DNA from: Streptomyces sp. CNQ-509 | GTDB taxonomy: Bacteria > Actinomycetota > Actinomycetes > Streptomycetales > Streptomycetaceae | Direction of reading: 5' to 3' | Length of the DNA: 64,000 bases | Assembly (NCBI RefSeq): GCF_001011035.1 | Contig: NZ_CP011492.1 | Span: forward strand, 3,915,501-3,979,500 | Part shown: positions 45,377 to 53,017 of the stretch, piece after piece | Layout: every line of letters begins with the position of its first letter | Position numbering within the stretch: the stretch's first letter is position 1 | Program-made: the position numbers and the translations under genes | Notes under the pieces: model-generated | Told to the model about the DNA's origin: nothing | What the model saw: the letters and a program-made list of their open reading frames with translations, nothing else | Databases searched by the model: none

Positions 45377-46174
45377 GTGTCGCAGCCCTCGAAACCCCCG
45401 GTGATCGATTCCAGCGTGCCGTCGTCGCCGCGGATCTGGAACTTCTGGATGGGCGGCAAGGACAACTACCCGGTCGACAAGGCGGTCGGCGAGCAGGGCC
45501 TGGCGATCGATCCGGACATCGGCACGATGGCCAAGGCGTCGCGCGGCTTCCTGATCCGGGCGGTGGCCCACCTGGCGCGGGAGGCGGGCGTGCGGCAGTT
45601 CCTCGACGTCGGCACGGGGCTGCCGGCGTCCGAGAACACCCACGAGGTCGCCCAGCGGATCGCGCCGGAGTCGCGGGTGGTGTACGTCGACAACGACCCG
45701 TCGGTGCTGCGGCACGCGGCGGCGCTGCTCCAGCCGGTGAGCGCGGAGGGCACCGTCGCGTACGTCGACTGCGACTTCCACGCCCCGGAGCGGATCGTCG
45801 AAGAGGCGCGGAAGACGCTGGACTTCGGCGAGCCGGTCGCCGTGATGTTCATGGGCGTCCTCGGCCACGCCCGCAGCTACGCCGACATGCGGCGCATCGT
45901 GCGGACGGTGACGGACGCGGTGCCGGCCGGCAGCTACCTGATCCTGTGGGACGGCACCGTCGACAGCAAGCCGTACGTGGCCCTGTGCGAGGAGTACGCC
46001 AAGGGCAGCCCGGATCCGTACTACCCGCGGACCCAGGCCGAGATCAGCGCGTGCTTCGAGGGCCTGGAGTTCGTCGAGCCGGGATTCGGCAAGATCGCCG
46101 ACTGGCGGCCGGACCCGGCGGCGGAGAAGCGGCCGGAGGTGGCCGCGTACGGCGGCGTGGCGCGCAAGCCCTGA
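45377..46174 (+). CDS. S-adenosyl-methionine-dependent methyltransferase (Methyltransf_19/DUF574)
   Basis: This is a 265-residue cytosolic protein of a family much expanded in streptomycetes, of unknown substrate. It starts SSPRIWNFWMGGKDNYPVDK, the family hallmark. The SAM site is seen in FLDVGTGLPASENTHEVA and VVYVDNDPSVLRHA. The acceptor region contains GHARSYADMRRIV and YLILWDGT. The GTG at 45377 lies six bases after AAGGAG (45365-45370); an in-frame TTG at 45371 overlaps that site. Upstream, the sequence around TAGGGT (45257-45262) may be a -10 element. Hairpins follow the stop. Confidence 0.88.
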   Translation: MSQPSKPPVIDSSVPSSPRIWNFWMGGKDNYPVDKAVGEQGLAIDPDIGTMAKASRGFLIRAVAHLAREAGVRQFLDVGTGLPASENTHEVAQRIAPESRVVYVDNDPSVLRHAAALLQPVSAEGTVAYVDCDFHAPERIVEEARKTLDFGEPVAVMFMGVLGHARSYADMRRIVRTVTDAVPAGSYLILWDGTVDSKPYVALCEEYAKGSPDPYYPRTQAEISACFEGLEFVEPGFGKIADWRPDPAAEKRPEVAAYGGVARKP

Positions 46175-46198
46175 CACCGGGCCCCGGCGCTGCCGCCC

Positions 46199-46265
46199 CC
46201 GTCGTGGGACGCCCACCCGGGGCGCCCCACGACGGCGGACCTGCCGCGGCCCCCGGGGGCCGCGG
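46199..46265. terminator. Two hairpins between methyltransferase and lipase genes
   Basis: CCGTCGTGGG (46199-46208) pairs with CCCACGACGG (46226-46235). CCGCGGCCCCC and GGGGGCCGCGG form a perfect 22-base palindrome at 46244-46265. The flanking genes converge, so both can use them. Confidence 0.65.
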
Positions 46266-46286
46266 GGCCCGGGGCGCCTCGGGGGC

Positions 46287-47513
46287 TCAGCAGTTGTCCG
46301 GCGCCGGCTTGCCGGCCAGGCGGCCCTCCAGCCAGCCGTACGCCGCCGGGTACGACGCCACCGCGCCGCCCACGTGCGTCGGCGCGACGTTCGTCGAGAA
46401 GTCCACCGTGGCGCCCTTCGCGCACCACTCCGCGACCAGCTTCTTCCCGACCCCGTACGGGATCACGTCGTCCAGCATGCTGTGCGAGACGAAGACCGGA
46501 ACCTCCGGCTTCCGTGCGCCGATCCGCTGCTCCGCCACCACCTCGCGCCACGGCGACGCGTCCATGTGGTCGGTGATCGGCCGGCCGTCTGCGGTGAGCG
46601 TCTTCGACTGCAGGAAGGGGTAGCGCAGCACGGCCTCGGCCGTGCACGTCTCCGCCGCCTCGGCCATGACCTGCCGGCCGCGGTCGTTGAGGTACGGGCC
46701 GAGGTCGACGTCCGAGCCCTCGGCGAGTCCGGCGACGGCGAAGCCGAGGAACGCGGCGTACAGCGAGCCGTCGAGGTTGCGGCCGACCGCGGCCAGGTCC
46801 GCGGGGACCGCGCCCGCCGCGACGCCCCTGACGTCGAGGTCCGGGGCGTAGGAGCGGGCGAGTTCGGCGGCGGAGGCGGCCGCGCCGCCGCCCTGGGAGT
46901 AGCCGTAGACGGCGACGGGCCCGTCGTCCGGGAGCCCGGCGGCGGGCAGGCGCTGCGCGGCGCGTACGGAGTCGAGGACGGCATGGCCCTGGACGGCGCG
47001 GTTCATGTACGTGTGCAGGCCGGGGGTGCCGAGACCTTCGTAGTCGGTCATGGCGACGCCGTAGCCGCGGGCGAGGAGGCCCTTGACGAACAGGCCCTCG
47101 TACTCGGTGCCGTTGGCGAGCTGGCGCGAGGGCGCGCACTGGTCGCCGAGGCCCTGGGTGCCGGCGGCGTACCCGATGACGGGCCGCTCGCCGGGCCCTG
47201 ACCAGGCGGACTTGGGGGTGATGACGGTGCCGGTGACGGCGATGGGCGCGCCCTGGCCGTCGGTGGAGCGGTACATGACGCGCTGGACGTTCGCGTCGAC
47301 CTTGAGGGTCTTGAGCGGGTCGAGGTAGTAGACGGACGGTTCGGCGCGGATGACGTCGCCGTCGGCCGCGGGGAGCGTGGCGGGCGGTTCGTAGAAGGGC
47401 GGCCGCTCGGCCGCCGAGGCGGTGGTGAGCGGGAGCGCGACGGTGGCGGCTACCGCCGCCGCGGTGGTGCCGGCGAGCGTGCCGAAGGCACGCCGGAGGG
47501 TACGGCCATGCAT
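46287..47513 (-). CDS. Secreted lipase (LIP/secretory lipase family)
   Basis: This is a 408-residue exported alpha/beta hydrolase. A Sec signal peptide (MHGRTLRRAFGTLAGTTAAA to TTASAAE) is cleaved near residue 34. The nucleophile elbow is VYGYSQGGGAA. A lid/oxyanion segment reads GVAMTDYEGLGTPG, and the acid and His lie in SHSMLDDVIPYGVG and APTHVGGA. Cys pairs near QCAPS, ETCTAE and EWCAKG suit an extracellular protein. ATG 47511-47513 follows GAGGAG. An 18-bp palindrome (47552-47569) lies 38 bases upstream and is the likely operator. Family members hydrolyse triacylglycerol or similar esters. Confidence 0.87.
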   Translation of the reverse strand: MHGRTLRRAFGTLAGTTAAAVAATVALPLTTASAAERPPFYEPPATLPAADGDVIRAEPSVYYLDPLKTLKVDANVQRVMYRSTDGQGAPIAVTGTVITPKSAWSGPGERPVIGYAAGTQGLGDQCAPSRQLANGTEYEGLFVKGLLARGYGVAMTDYEGLGTPGLHTYMNRAVQGHAVLDSVRAAQRLPAAGLPDDGPVAVYGYSQGGGAAASAAELARSYAPDLDVRGVAAGAVPADLAAVGRNLDGSLYAAFLGFAVAGLAEGSDVDLGPYLNDRGRQVMAEAAETCTAEAVLRYPFLQSKTLTADGRPITDHMDASPWREVVAEQRIGARKPEVPVFVSHSMLDDVIPYGVGKKLVAEWCAKGATVDFSTNVAPTHVGGAVASYPAAYGWLEGRLAGKPAPDNC

Positions 47514-47551
47514 GCGGGCAACTCCTCGGTGGGCGACTCTGCCAACAGAAG

Positions 47552-47569
47552 TTACTGACTTGTCAGTAA
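47552..47569. promoter_or_regulatory. Palindromic operator upstream of the lipase gene
   Basis: TTACTGAC and GTCAGTAA are perfect inverted repeats separated by TT, a form typical of TetR-family operators. The gene-free stretch 47514-47862 around it shows nothing else except the ribosome site of the carboxypeptidase. Confidence 0.65.
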
Positions 47570-47862
47570 GAAAGCGCGCCCTCCGCGTACATGTCAACCC
47601 TCCGGGCGCCCGCGAGGCGAATCCGCCCGTACGCCCCCGCCGTCGACCCCGGAGCGAAGAACGCGGCGGCGCCAGGGGAGAATTCGTACGCCCCCTTCCG
47701 GACGCACGGAAATCACGCCTACCGTCGTACATCCATCGGGCCCTCTCGTGAGTCAGGAGTAGAGCGGCGCCGCCGCCGCGCCCGCCGTGACCTTCACGCC
47801 GGCGCCGCGCGCAGCGTGCAAGCGCGCCGCTCACCGACATTCGGAGCATCGGAGCAACTGCC

Positions 47863-48834
47863 TTGACAACAACAGAACACAGCGTCCGCCCGCGCCGCAC
47901 GGGTACCCGGTTCCGCAAGGCGACGGCCGGGGCCGTGGCCGCGGGCGCCCTGCTGGCCGTGGCGCCGATGGCGTCCCCGGCGAGCGCCGCCGAGGCCGCC
48001 GCCGCGCCCACGGTCTCCGCCAAGGGCGCCTTCCTGATGGACGGGTCGACGGGCGCGAAGGTCTTCGGCAAGGGGTCCGACACCAAGCGGCAGATCGCCA
48101 GCACCACGAAGATCATGACCGCGCGGGTGGTGTTCAGCCACCCGGACCTGAACCTCGACAAGAAGGTCACCATCAAGCAGGCGTACCGCGACTACGTCGT
48201 CAACAGGGGCGCCAGCACCGCCGATCTGAAGGCCGGCGACAAGGTCTCCGTCGGCACCCTGCTGTACGCGATGATGCTCCCGTCCGGCTGCGACGCCGCG
48301 TACGCGCTGGCCGACACCTACGGCTCGGGCAGCACGACCTCGGCGCGGGTGAAGTCGTTCATCAAGAAGATGAACGCCAAGGCCGACTTCCTCGGGATGA
48401 CGAACACCCACTTCGACTCGTTCGACGGCGTCTCCTCCACCGGGGACAACTACTCGACGCCGCGCGACATGGCGAAGCTGGCGAAGAGCGCGTACCGCTA
48501 CTCCAGCAAGTTCCGCGAGATCATCTCCAAGACGAAAGCCGTGCGCTACGGCACCGCCACCAACGGCAACCGCCGCACCTACACCTGGTACAACACCAAC
48601 CAGCTCCTCGGCTCGTACAGCGGCGCCAACGGCATGAAGACCGGCACCACCACGCCGGCGGGGCCGTGCCTCGTCTTCACCGCCAAGCGCGACGGCAAGA
48701 CGTACATCGGTGTGGTCCTCAACGCCAGCGACCGCTACAAGGACGCGGCCAAGCTCCTGGACTACGGCTTCGGCACGCGCACCGCGAGCACGATGCAGCT
48801 CCGCCAGCTTCCTGAGGGCGCGCAGCGGGACTGA
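47863..48834 (+). CDS. D-alanyl-D-alanine carboxypeptidase (penicillin-binding protein, S11)
   Basis: This enzyme trims the terminal D-Ala from peptidoglycan pentapeptides outside the membrane. The 323 residues begin with a Sec signal (RFRKATAGAVAAGALLAVAPMASPASA). The catalytic SxxK is STTK at 80-83. The second motif reads SGC in LPSGCDAAYALAD instead of SxN, a variant I recall in streptomycete paralogues. The third is KTG in GMKTGTTTPAG. There is no C-terminal membrane anchor. The start is a TTG at 47863 with GGAG eight bases before it; no ATG or GTG in frame is suitable. Followed by a strong hairpin and a MITE-like inverted repeat. Confidence 0.9.
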   Translation: MTTTEHSVRPRRTGTRFRKATAGAVAAGALLAVAPMASPASAAEAAAAPTVSAKGAFLMDGSTGAKVFGKGSDTKRQIASTTKIMTARVVFSHPDLNLDKKVTIKQAYRDYVVNRGASTADLKAGDKVSVGTLLYAMMLPSGCDAAYALADTYGSGSTTSARVKSFIKKMNAKADFLGMTNTHFDSFDGVSSTGDNYSTPRDMAKLAKSAYRYSSKFREIISKTKAVRYGTATNGNRRTYTWYNTNQLLGSYSGANGMKTGTTTPAGPCLVFTAKRDGKTYIGVVLNASDRYKDAAKLLDYGFGTRTASTMQLRQLPEGAQRD

Positions 48835-48856
48835 TCCGCGGGCCCGTACGGAACGA

Positions 48857-48919
48857 GGCCCTGTCTGACACATAGCGCCGTCCGCCCTCGCGGCGCAGGC
48901 GGGATTGTCAGACAGGGCC
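48857..48919. repeat. 63-bp element with 14-bp terminal inverted repeats (MITE-like)
   Basis: GGCCCTGTCTGACA at 48857-48870 is repeated perfectly inverted at 48906-48919. An inner hairpin (GCGCCG / CGGCGC) nests inside. The ends look like insertion-sequence termini, but no transposase or target duplication is visible. A separate terminator lies right beside it, so this element is not needed for termination. Confidence 0.5.
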
Positions 48920-48920
48920 C

Positions 48921-48952
48921 AGGGCCGGCCGGCGGTGACGCCGGCCGGCCCT
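48921..48952. terminator. Bidirectional terminator between carboxypeptidase and SGNH hydrolase genes
   Basis: Perfect 14-bp arms (AGGGCCGGCCGGCG / CGCCGGCCGGCCCT) close a GTGA tetraloop. Confidence 0.8.
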
Positions 48953-48985
48953 CGTGCTGCTCAGGGGGGTGCTCGCAGGGTCCGC

Positions 48986-50374
48986 TCAGGTGAAGAGGTC
49001 CAGCGGGACCGCCGCCGCCATCGCCGCCATCCCCGCGTCGTTCGGGTGCAGTCCGTCGCCGCTGTCGTACGCCGGGAGCAGGCGGCGCGGCTGGGCCGGG
49101 TCACGGGTGGCCGCGTCGAAGTCGACGGTGCCGTCGTATTCGCCCGCGGTGCGGATCCAGTCGTTCACCGTCTGCCGGACCTCTTCCCGCTCCGGGGTGT
49201 AGAAGCCGAGGTCGTCGCCCTCCACCGGCAGCACCGTCGCGCCGTGGATGCGCAGCCCGCGGGCGTGCGCCTGGCGGATGAGGCTGCGGTGGCCGTTGAT
49301 GAGGTCGGCGGCGGTGACCTCCTCGTCCCGGGGGGCGTCGCGGCCCGGGTGGCCGAGGTCGTTGATGCCGAGGAGCACGACGACGTGCCGCGCGGCCGGC
49401 TGGTCGAGTACGTCGTGCGCGAAGCGGCGGACGCCCGCCTCGCCGAAGTACGGGGCGTACCTCTCGGCGTTGGAGCCGGGCGGCGGGTTGGGGTCGCGGA
49501 GGAGGCGGTTGCCGCCGATGCCGGCGTTGAGTACGCCGGTGCCGGTGCGGCCGGCCTCGTCGCGGAGGCGGCGGGCGAGGACGTCGGGCCAGCGGCGGTT
49601 GGCGCCGACGGTGGTGGCGGAGCCGTCGGTGATGGAGTCGCCGAAGGCGACGATCGCCTGGCGGGAGCCGGTGCCGGCACCCGCGTCCGTGTCCGGGGCG
49701 GCGCCGGCGACGGCGACGCCGGCGAGGAAGTACCAGCTCGTGACGGTGCGCTGGGCGTCGACGGCCGGCTTGGCGGCGACGTTCCCCGCGGCGACGTAGT
49801 TCCGCTGGAAGGCCGACCTGTGCACGGTGTCGGCCGGCGTCGGCTGCGGCAGGTAGACGCTGACGGCGAGGTCCGCGGCGGTCGGCACGTCCAGCGACAC
49901 CGGGTCGCTCCACCGCCGGGTGCCGGGCGCCAGCGTCACCGACGTACGGCCGCCGAAGCGCACCGCGCGGTCGGTGCCGGGGACGACGGCGGTGCCGTCG
50001 CCGGGGACCGGGAGGGCGACGCGGACCTCGCCGACGACGAGGGGTTCCGTGCCGTACCTGTTGGTGAGGCGGATACGGAGCGCGCGCCCGCCGGTGCTGG
50101 TGTGGACGACCTGGCGCAGGGTCTGGTCGGCGAAGGCGGTGGCGTCGGCCGCGGGCACCGTCGTCTCGGCGCAGGCCCAGGTGCCGGTCCAGGCCCGGCT
50201 CTGCGCGCCGTCCGCCGCGCCGTCCGCCGCCGCGGCGGCGGAGGCGGTGAGCGCCTGCCACGTACCGGCGAGGACGGGGGTGGCGGCGACGGCCACGGCC
50301 GCGCGGCCGAGGCTGCGTCTGCTGGGACCGCGTGCGGGTAGGGGACCGGCTGGCGGGGTGGCTTCTTGGGGCAC
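48986..50374 (-). CDS. Exported SGNH/GDSL-family hydrolase
   Basis: This is a 462-residue secreted esterase-like enzyme. A Tat/Sec-like signal (GPSRRSLGRAAVAVAATPVLAG) is followed by an N-terminal beta-sandwich-like domain (about 60-220). The catalytic domain has block I AFGDSITDGSA (Ser nucleophile), block II GIGGNRLL, block III LGINDLGHPG, and block V SGDGLHPNDAG with the Asp-His pair. The GTG at 50372-50374 lies six bases after GGAGGT. It is divergent from the chitinase. Substrates are probably acylated polysaccharides or lipids, which fits the exported-enzyme neighbourhood but is not shown. Confidence 0.88.
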   Translation of the reverse strand: MPQEATPPAGPLPARGPSRRSLGRAAVAVAATPVLAGTWQALTASAAAAADGAADGAQSRAWTGTWACAETTVPAADATAFADQTLRQVVHTSTGGRALRIRLTNRYGTEPLVVGEVRVALPVPGDGTAVVPGTDRAVRFGGRTSVTLAPGTRRWSDPVSLDVPTAADLAVSVYLPQPTPADTVHRSAFQRNYVAAGNVAAKPAVDAQRTVTSWYFLAGVAVAGAAPDTDAGAGTGSRQAIVAFGDSITDGSATTVGANRRWPDVLARRLRDEAGRTGTGVLNAGIGGNRLLRDPNPPPGSNAERYAPYFGEAGVRRFAHDVLDQPAARHVVVLLGINDLGHPGRDAPRDEEVTAADLINGHRSLIRQAHARGLRIHGATVLPVEGDDLGFYTPEREEVRQTVNDWIRTAGEYDGTVDFDAATRDPAQPRRLLPAYDSGDGLHPNDAGMAAMAAAVPLDLFT

Positions 50375-50504
50375 GTGGGTACCTCCCGGCTCGGCGGTCG
50401 GGGTCCGGCCGGGGAACCCGCCGCCGAACGGCGGTCGGTCCGGCTGTCCGACCGGCTGAGAAACCAAACGGACAGAAAGTACGGCTGCTCAGAGCGGTGG
50501 TCAA

Positions 50505-50541
50505 CGGTGCCTGGCGGGCCCGAACGTGCCGCCAGGCACCG
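50505..50541. repeat. Perfect 13-bp inverted repeat in the SGNH-chitinase promoter region
   Basis: CGGTGCCTGGCGG (50505-50517) and CCGCCAGGCACCG (50529-50541) enclose 11 bases. Both flanking genes read away from it, so it is not a terminator. The whole gene-free stretch is 50375-50684. Confidence 0.6.
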
Positions 50542-50602
50542 CCATAGAAAGCCCTTGCTGGTGAGGGGCCGTAGACCGGTGTGCTGATCCTCGGGGTATT
50601 TG

Positions 50603-50632
50603 TTGGTCTAGACCTTGACAGGTCCAGACCAA
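50603..50632 (+). promoter_or_regulatory. Chitinase promoter with two DasR-like sites flanking the -35
   Basis: TTGGTCTAGACC (50603-50614) and GGTCCAGACCAA (50621-50632) form an almost perfect inverted repeat around TTGACA (50615-50620). TGGTCTAGACC matches the core of the DasR element, and related TGGTCCAGACC repeats are known in streptomycete chitinase promoters. Binding here would cover the -35. Confidence 0.85.
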
Positions 50633-50684
50633 TGGGCTTTGCTCCCCCATGCCACGTACACCCCCACTGACAGGATGTGATGAC

Positions 50685-51620
50685 GTGTCAGCCACACACG
50701 TGCACGTACCCCTGCACCGCAGACTCGGCAGACGGATCCGGGGCCTCGTCGCCGCCTTCGCCGCGGTGGCCTTCATCGCCGTGCTCGTCCCCCTCGCCAC
50801 CGCCACCACCGCCAGCGCCGCCGCCTGCGCGGCCGCGTGGAACAGCGGCGCCGTCTACACCCAGGGCAACGTCGTCTCCCACAACGGCCACAACTGGCTG
50901 GCCAAGTGGTGGACCCAGGGCGAGACCCCCGGCACCACCGGTCAGTGGGGCGTCTGGGCCGACCAGGGCACCTGCGGCGGCAGCGACCCCGGTCCCGGCC
51001 CCGGGGGTTTCGTGACGGAGGCCCAGTTCAACCAGATGTTCCCGAACCGGAACCCCTTCTACACGTACGCGGGCCTCACCACCGCCATGCGGTCCTACCC
51101 CGCCTTCGCCAACACCGGCGACAACACCACCAAGGCCCGCGAAGCCGCCGCCTTCCTCGCCAACGTCAGCCACGAGACCGGCGGCCTCGTGCACATCGTC
51201 GAGCAGAACCAGGCCAACTACCCCCACTACTGCGACGCGACGCAGCCCTACGGCTGTCCCGCGGGCCAGGCCGCGTACTACGGCCGCGGGCCCATCCAGC
51301 TCAGCTGGAACTTCAACTACAAGGCCGCGGGCGACGCGCTCGGCCTCGACCTGCTCACCAACCCCTGGCGGGTGGAGCGGGAACCGGCCGTGGCCTGGCA
51401 GACCGGCCTCTGGTACTGGATGACGCAGAGCGGCCCCGGCACCATGTCCGGGCACACGGCGATGACCACCGGCGCCGGCTTCGGTGAGTCGATCCGCTCG
51501 ATCAACGGGGCCCTGGAGTGCAACGGGGGCAACCCCGCGCAGGTCCAGAGCCGCATCAACAACTACCAGCGCTTCACCCAGATCCTCGGCGTCACCCCGG
51601 GCGACCGCCTGAGCTGCTGA
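50685..51620 (+). CDS. Family 19 chitinase with N-terminal chitin-binding domain
   Basis: This secreted enzyme cuts chitin. The 311 residues start with a signal peptide ending LATATTASA (about 46). A CBM5/12 domain spans about 48-97 (CAAAWNSGAVYTQGNVV, WTQGETPG, WGVWADQGTC). A Gly/Pro/Asp linker leads to the GH19 domain from about 108. The catalytic acid and base are Glu164 (NVSHETGG) and Glu173 (IVEQNQ), nine residues apart as in ChiC. Other motifs are YYGRGPIQLSWNFNY and INGALECNGG. GTG 50685 is chosen because the ATG at 50649 falls about at the predicted transcription start. Induction by chitin via DasR is likely. A 14-bp terminator follows. Confidence 0.93.
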   Translation: MSATHVHVPLHRRLGRRIRGLVAAFAAVAFIAVLVPLATATTASAAACAAAWNSGAVYTQGNVVSHNGHNWLAKWWTQGETPGTTGQWGVWADQGTCGGSDPGPGPGGFVTEAQFNQMFPNRNPFYTYAGLTTAMRSYPAFANTGDNTTKAREAAAFLANVSHETGGLVHIVEQNQANYPHYCDATQPYGCPAGQAAYYGRGPIQLSWNFNYKAAGDALGLDLLTNPWRVEREPAVAWQTGLWYWMTQSGPGTMSGHTAMTTGAGFGESIRSINGALECNGGNPAQVQSRINNYQRFTQILGVTPGDRLSC

Positions 51621-51641
51621 CCGGCCCCCCCGTCCCGCAAG

Positions 51642-51674
51642 ACGGCGGGCCCGCCCCCCGGGCGGGCCCGCCGT
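51642..51674. terminator. Terminator after the chitinase gene
   Basis: Perfect 14-bp arms (ACGGCGGGCCCGCC / GGCGGGCCCGCCGT) with a 5-base loop lie between two convergent genes. Confidence 0.85.
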
Positions 51675-51693
51675 TCGCGCGCCGTTCCCCCTG

Positions 51694-52281
51694 TCACTCG
51701 CTCGGCACCGGGAAGACGAAGCGGAACTTGCCGTGTCCCGGGCCCTCGAAGCCGGGGTTCTCCCAGGTCAGCGTGGTGTCACAGGTCGCGTCGTCCACCC
51801 GCACCGCGGTCAGCAGCACCGCGTCCGGCGGCTGCGGCCGCAGTGGCACGTCGCCGAGCCCGCGCCGCTCGCCTTCGCTCAACGTCCCCGACGCCAAAGG
51901 CGCGTCGGCGCGGGAGATGCCGGCGGACGCCTCGTCGGCCGGGTCGCCCGCGCGGATGCGCCAGCGGACGCGCGCCTCCTCGCAGCCGTGGCCGACGCTC
52001 ACGTCGCCGGCGAGCTTCCCGGCGGCGGAGCCGCCGTCGGCCTCCAGGACGGTGCTCACCCCCGCTCCGGGCGCCAGGTCCCAGACCTGGTACAGGCCCG
52101 TCCCGTCCACGTTCAGCGCCGGGCGGTCGCCGTTCCTGTACGTCAGCGGATAGTCCGTCAGCGACTCCCACATGAGGAACGCGAACAGGCCCGAGACCAC
52201 GAGGACGGCCACCCCGGCGGCGACGTTCCACCCGCCGTCCGTGTACGCGACGTACGCGAAGACGAAGGCGAGGACGAGCAC
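51694..52281 (-). CDS. Small membrane protein of unknown function
   Basis: I do not recognise this protein. From the GTG at 52279-52281 it has 195 residues. Two hydrophobic segments at the N-terminus (LVLAFVFAYVAYT and VAAGVAVLVVSGLFAFLMW) are followed by a 145-residue soluble domain containing two Cys (GHGCEEA, DATCDT), likely outside. Coding character continues upstream of the GTG in the same frame (SYDRFHADAARFRPGGSP, then SSWIPA) to a stop at about 52426. That stretch has no ATG, GTG or TTG, so the true start may have been lost or a base may be misread. Downstream of the SDR gene on the same strand. Confidence 0.6.
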   Translation of the reverse strand: MLVLAFVFAYVAYTDGGWNVAAGVAVLVVSGLFAFLMWESLTDYPLTYRNGDRPALNVDGTGLYQVWDLAPGAGVSTVLEADGGSAAGKLAGDVSVGHGCEEARVRWRIRAGDPADEASAGISRADAPLASGTLSEGERRGLGDVPLRPQPPDAVLLTAVRVDDATCDTTLTWENPGFEGPGHGKFRFVFPVPSE

Positions 52282-52422
52282 CGCGGGGATCCAGCTCGAG
52301 TTCGGAGAGCCGCCAGGACGGAAGCGGGCGGCGTCAGCATGGAAACGATCGTACGAGCGCCGGGAGCCGGGTGCCGTGCGTGCCCGGCCCCGGCTCCCGG
52401 GCCGCCGCCCGTCCGCCCCCTG

Positions 52423-53010
52423 TCACGGGCGGATGGTCAGGCCCTGCGCGGTGCCCGCCACGGCCTCCGCGTACGCGCGCGCCACCTCCGCGGCGGGCGT
52501 GCCGCCGGCCGGGTCCATGCCCAGGCCCGCCAGCGTCTCCGCGACCCACCCCGGGCTGACGAGGTTGATCCGCAGGTCGCGCGGCATCTCGGCGGCCGCG
52601 TTGCGGACGAAGCCCTCCAGGCCGGAGTTGACCAGGGCTCCCAGCGACCCGCCGGCCAGCGGCGCGGCGAACGTGCCGCCGGTCAGCGTGACGGAGCCGC
52701 CGTCCGGGAGCCGGTGCACGGCCCGTCGGGCGAGGGCGACCTGGCCGAGGAGCTTGCCCCGTACCCCCGCGGCGAACTCGTCGTCGGTCACCGCACCCAG
52801 GTCCACCAGCGGGCCACTGGCCGCACAGCACACCAGCGCGTCGAGGTCCGGCACGGTGTCGAAGAGCCCGTCCAGTGTGGCGGGATCCTCCAGATCCACC
52901 CGCACGGGACCGCTGCGCGACGCCTTCACGACGTCGTGGGAAGCCTCCTCCAGCACGCTGACGACAGCCCTGCCGACCGTTCCGGTCGCACCGATCACAA
53001 GTACCTTCAT
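52423..53010 (-). CDS. Short-chain dehydrogenase/reductase-like protein, short form
   Basis: This is a 195-residue Rossmann-fold protein. The cofactor loop reads VIGATGTVGRAVVSVL. The NAG-type strand end is replaced by VCCAASGPL. The catalytic YxxxK is absent: the matching helix reads ALVNSGLEGFVRNAA. The late motif RINLVSPGWVAET is kept. These short SDRs lacking Tyr/Lys are common and their reaction is unclear. ATG 53008-53010 is only seven bases after the stop of the flavin oxidase gene, so the two form an operon. Confidence 0.82.
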   Translation of the reverse strand: MKVLVIGATGTVGRAVVSVLEEASHDVVKASRSGPVRVDLEDPATLDGLFDTVPDLDALVCCAASGPLVDLGAVTDDEFAAGVRGKLLGQVALARRAVHRLPDGGSVTLTGGTFAAPLAGGSLGALVNSGLEGFVRNAAAEMPRDLRINLVSPGWVAETLAGLGMDPAGGTPAAEVARAYAEAVAGTAQGLTIRP

Positions 53011-53017
53011 GCGCCGA

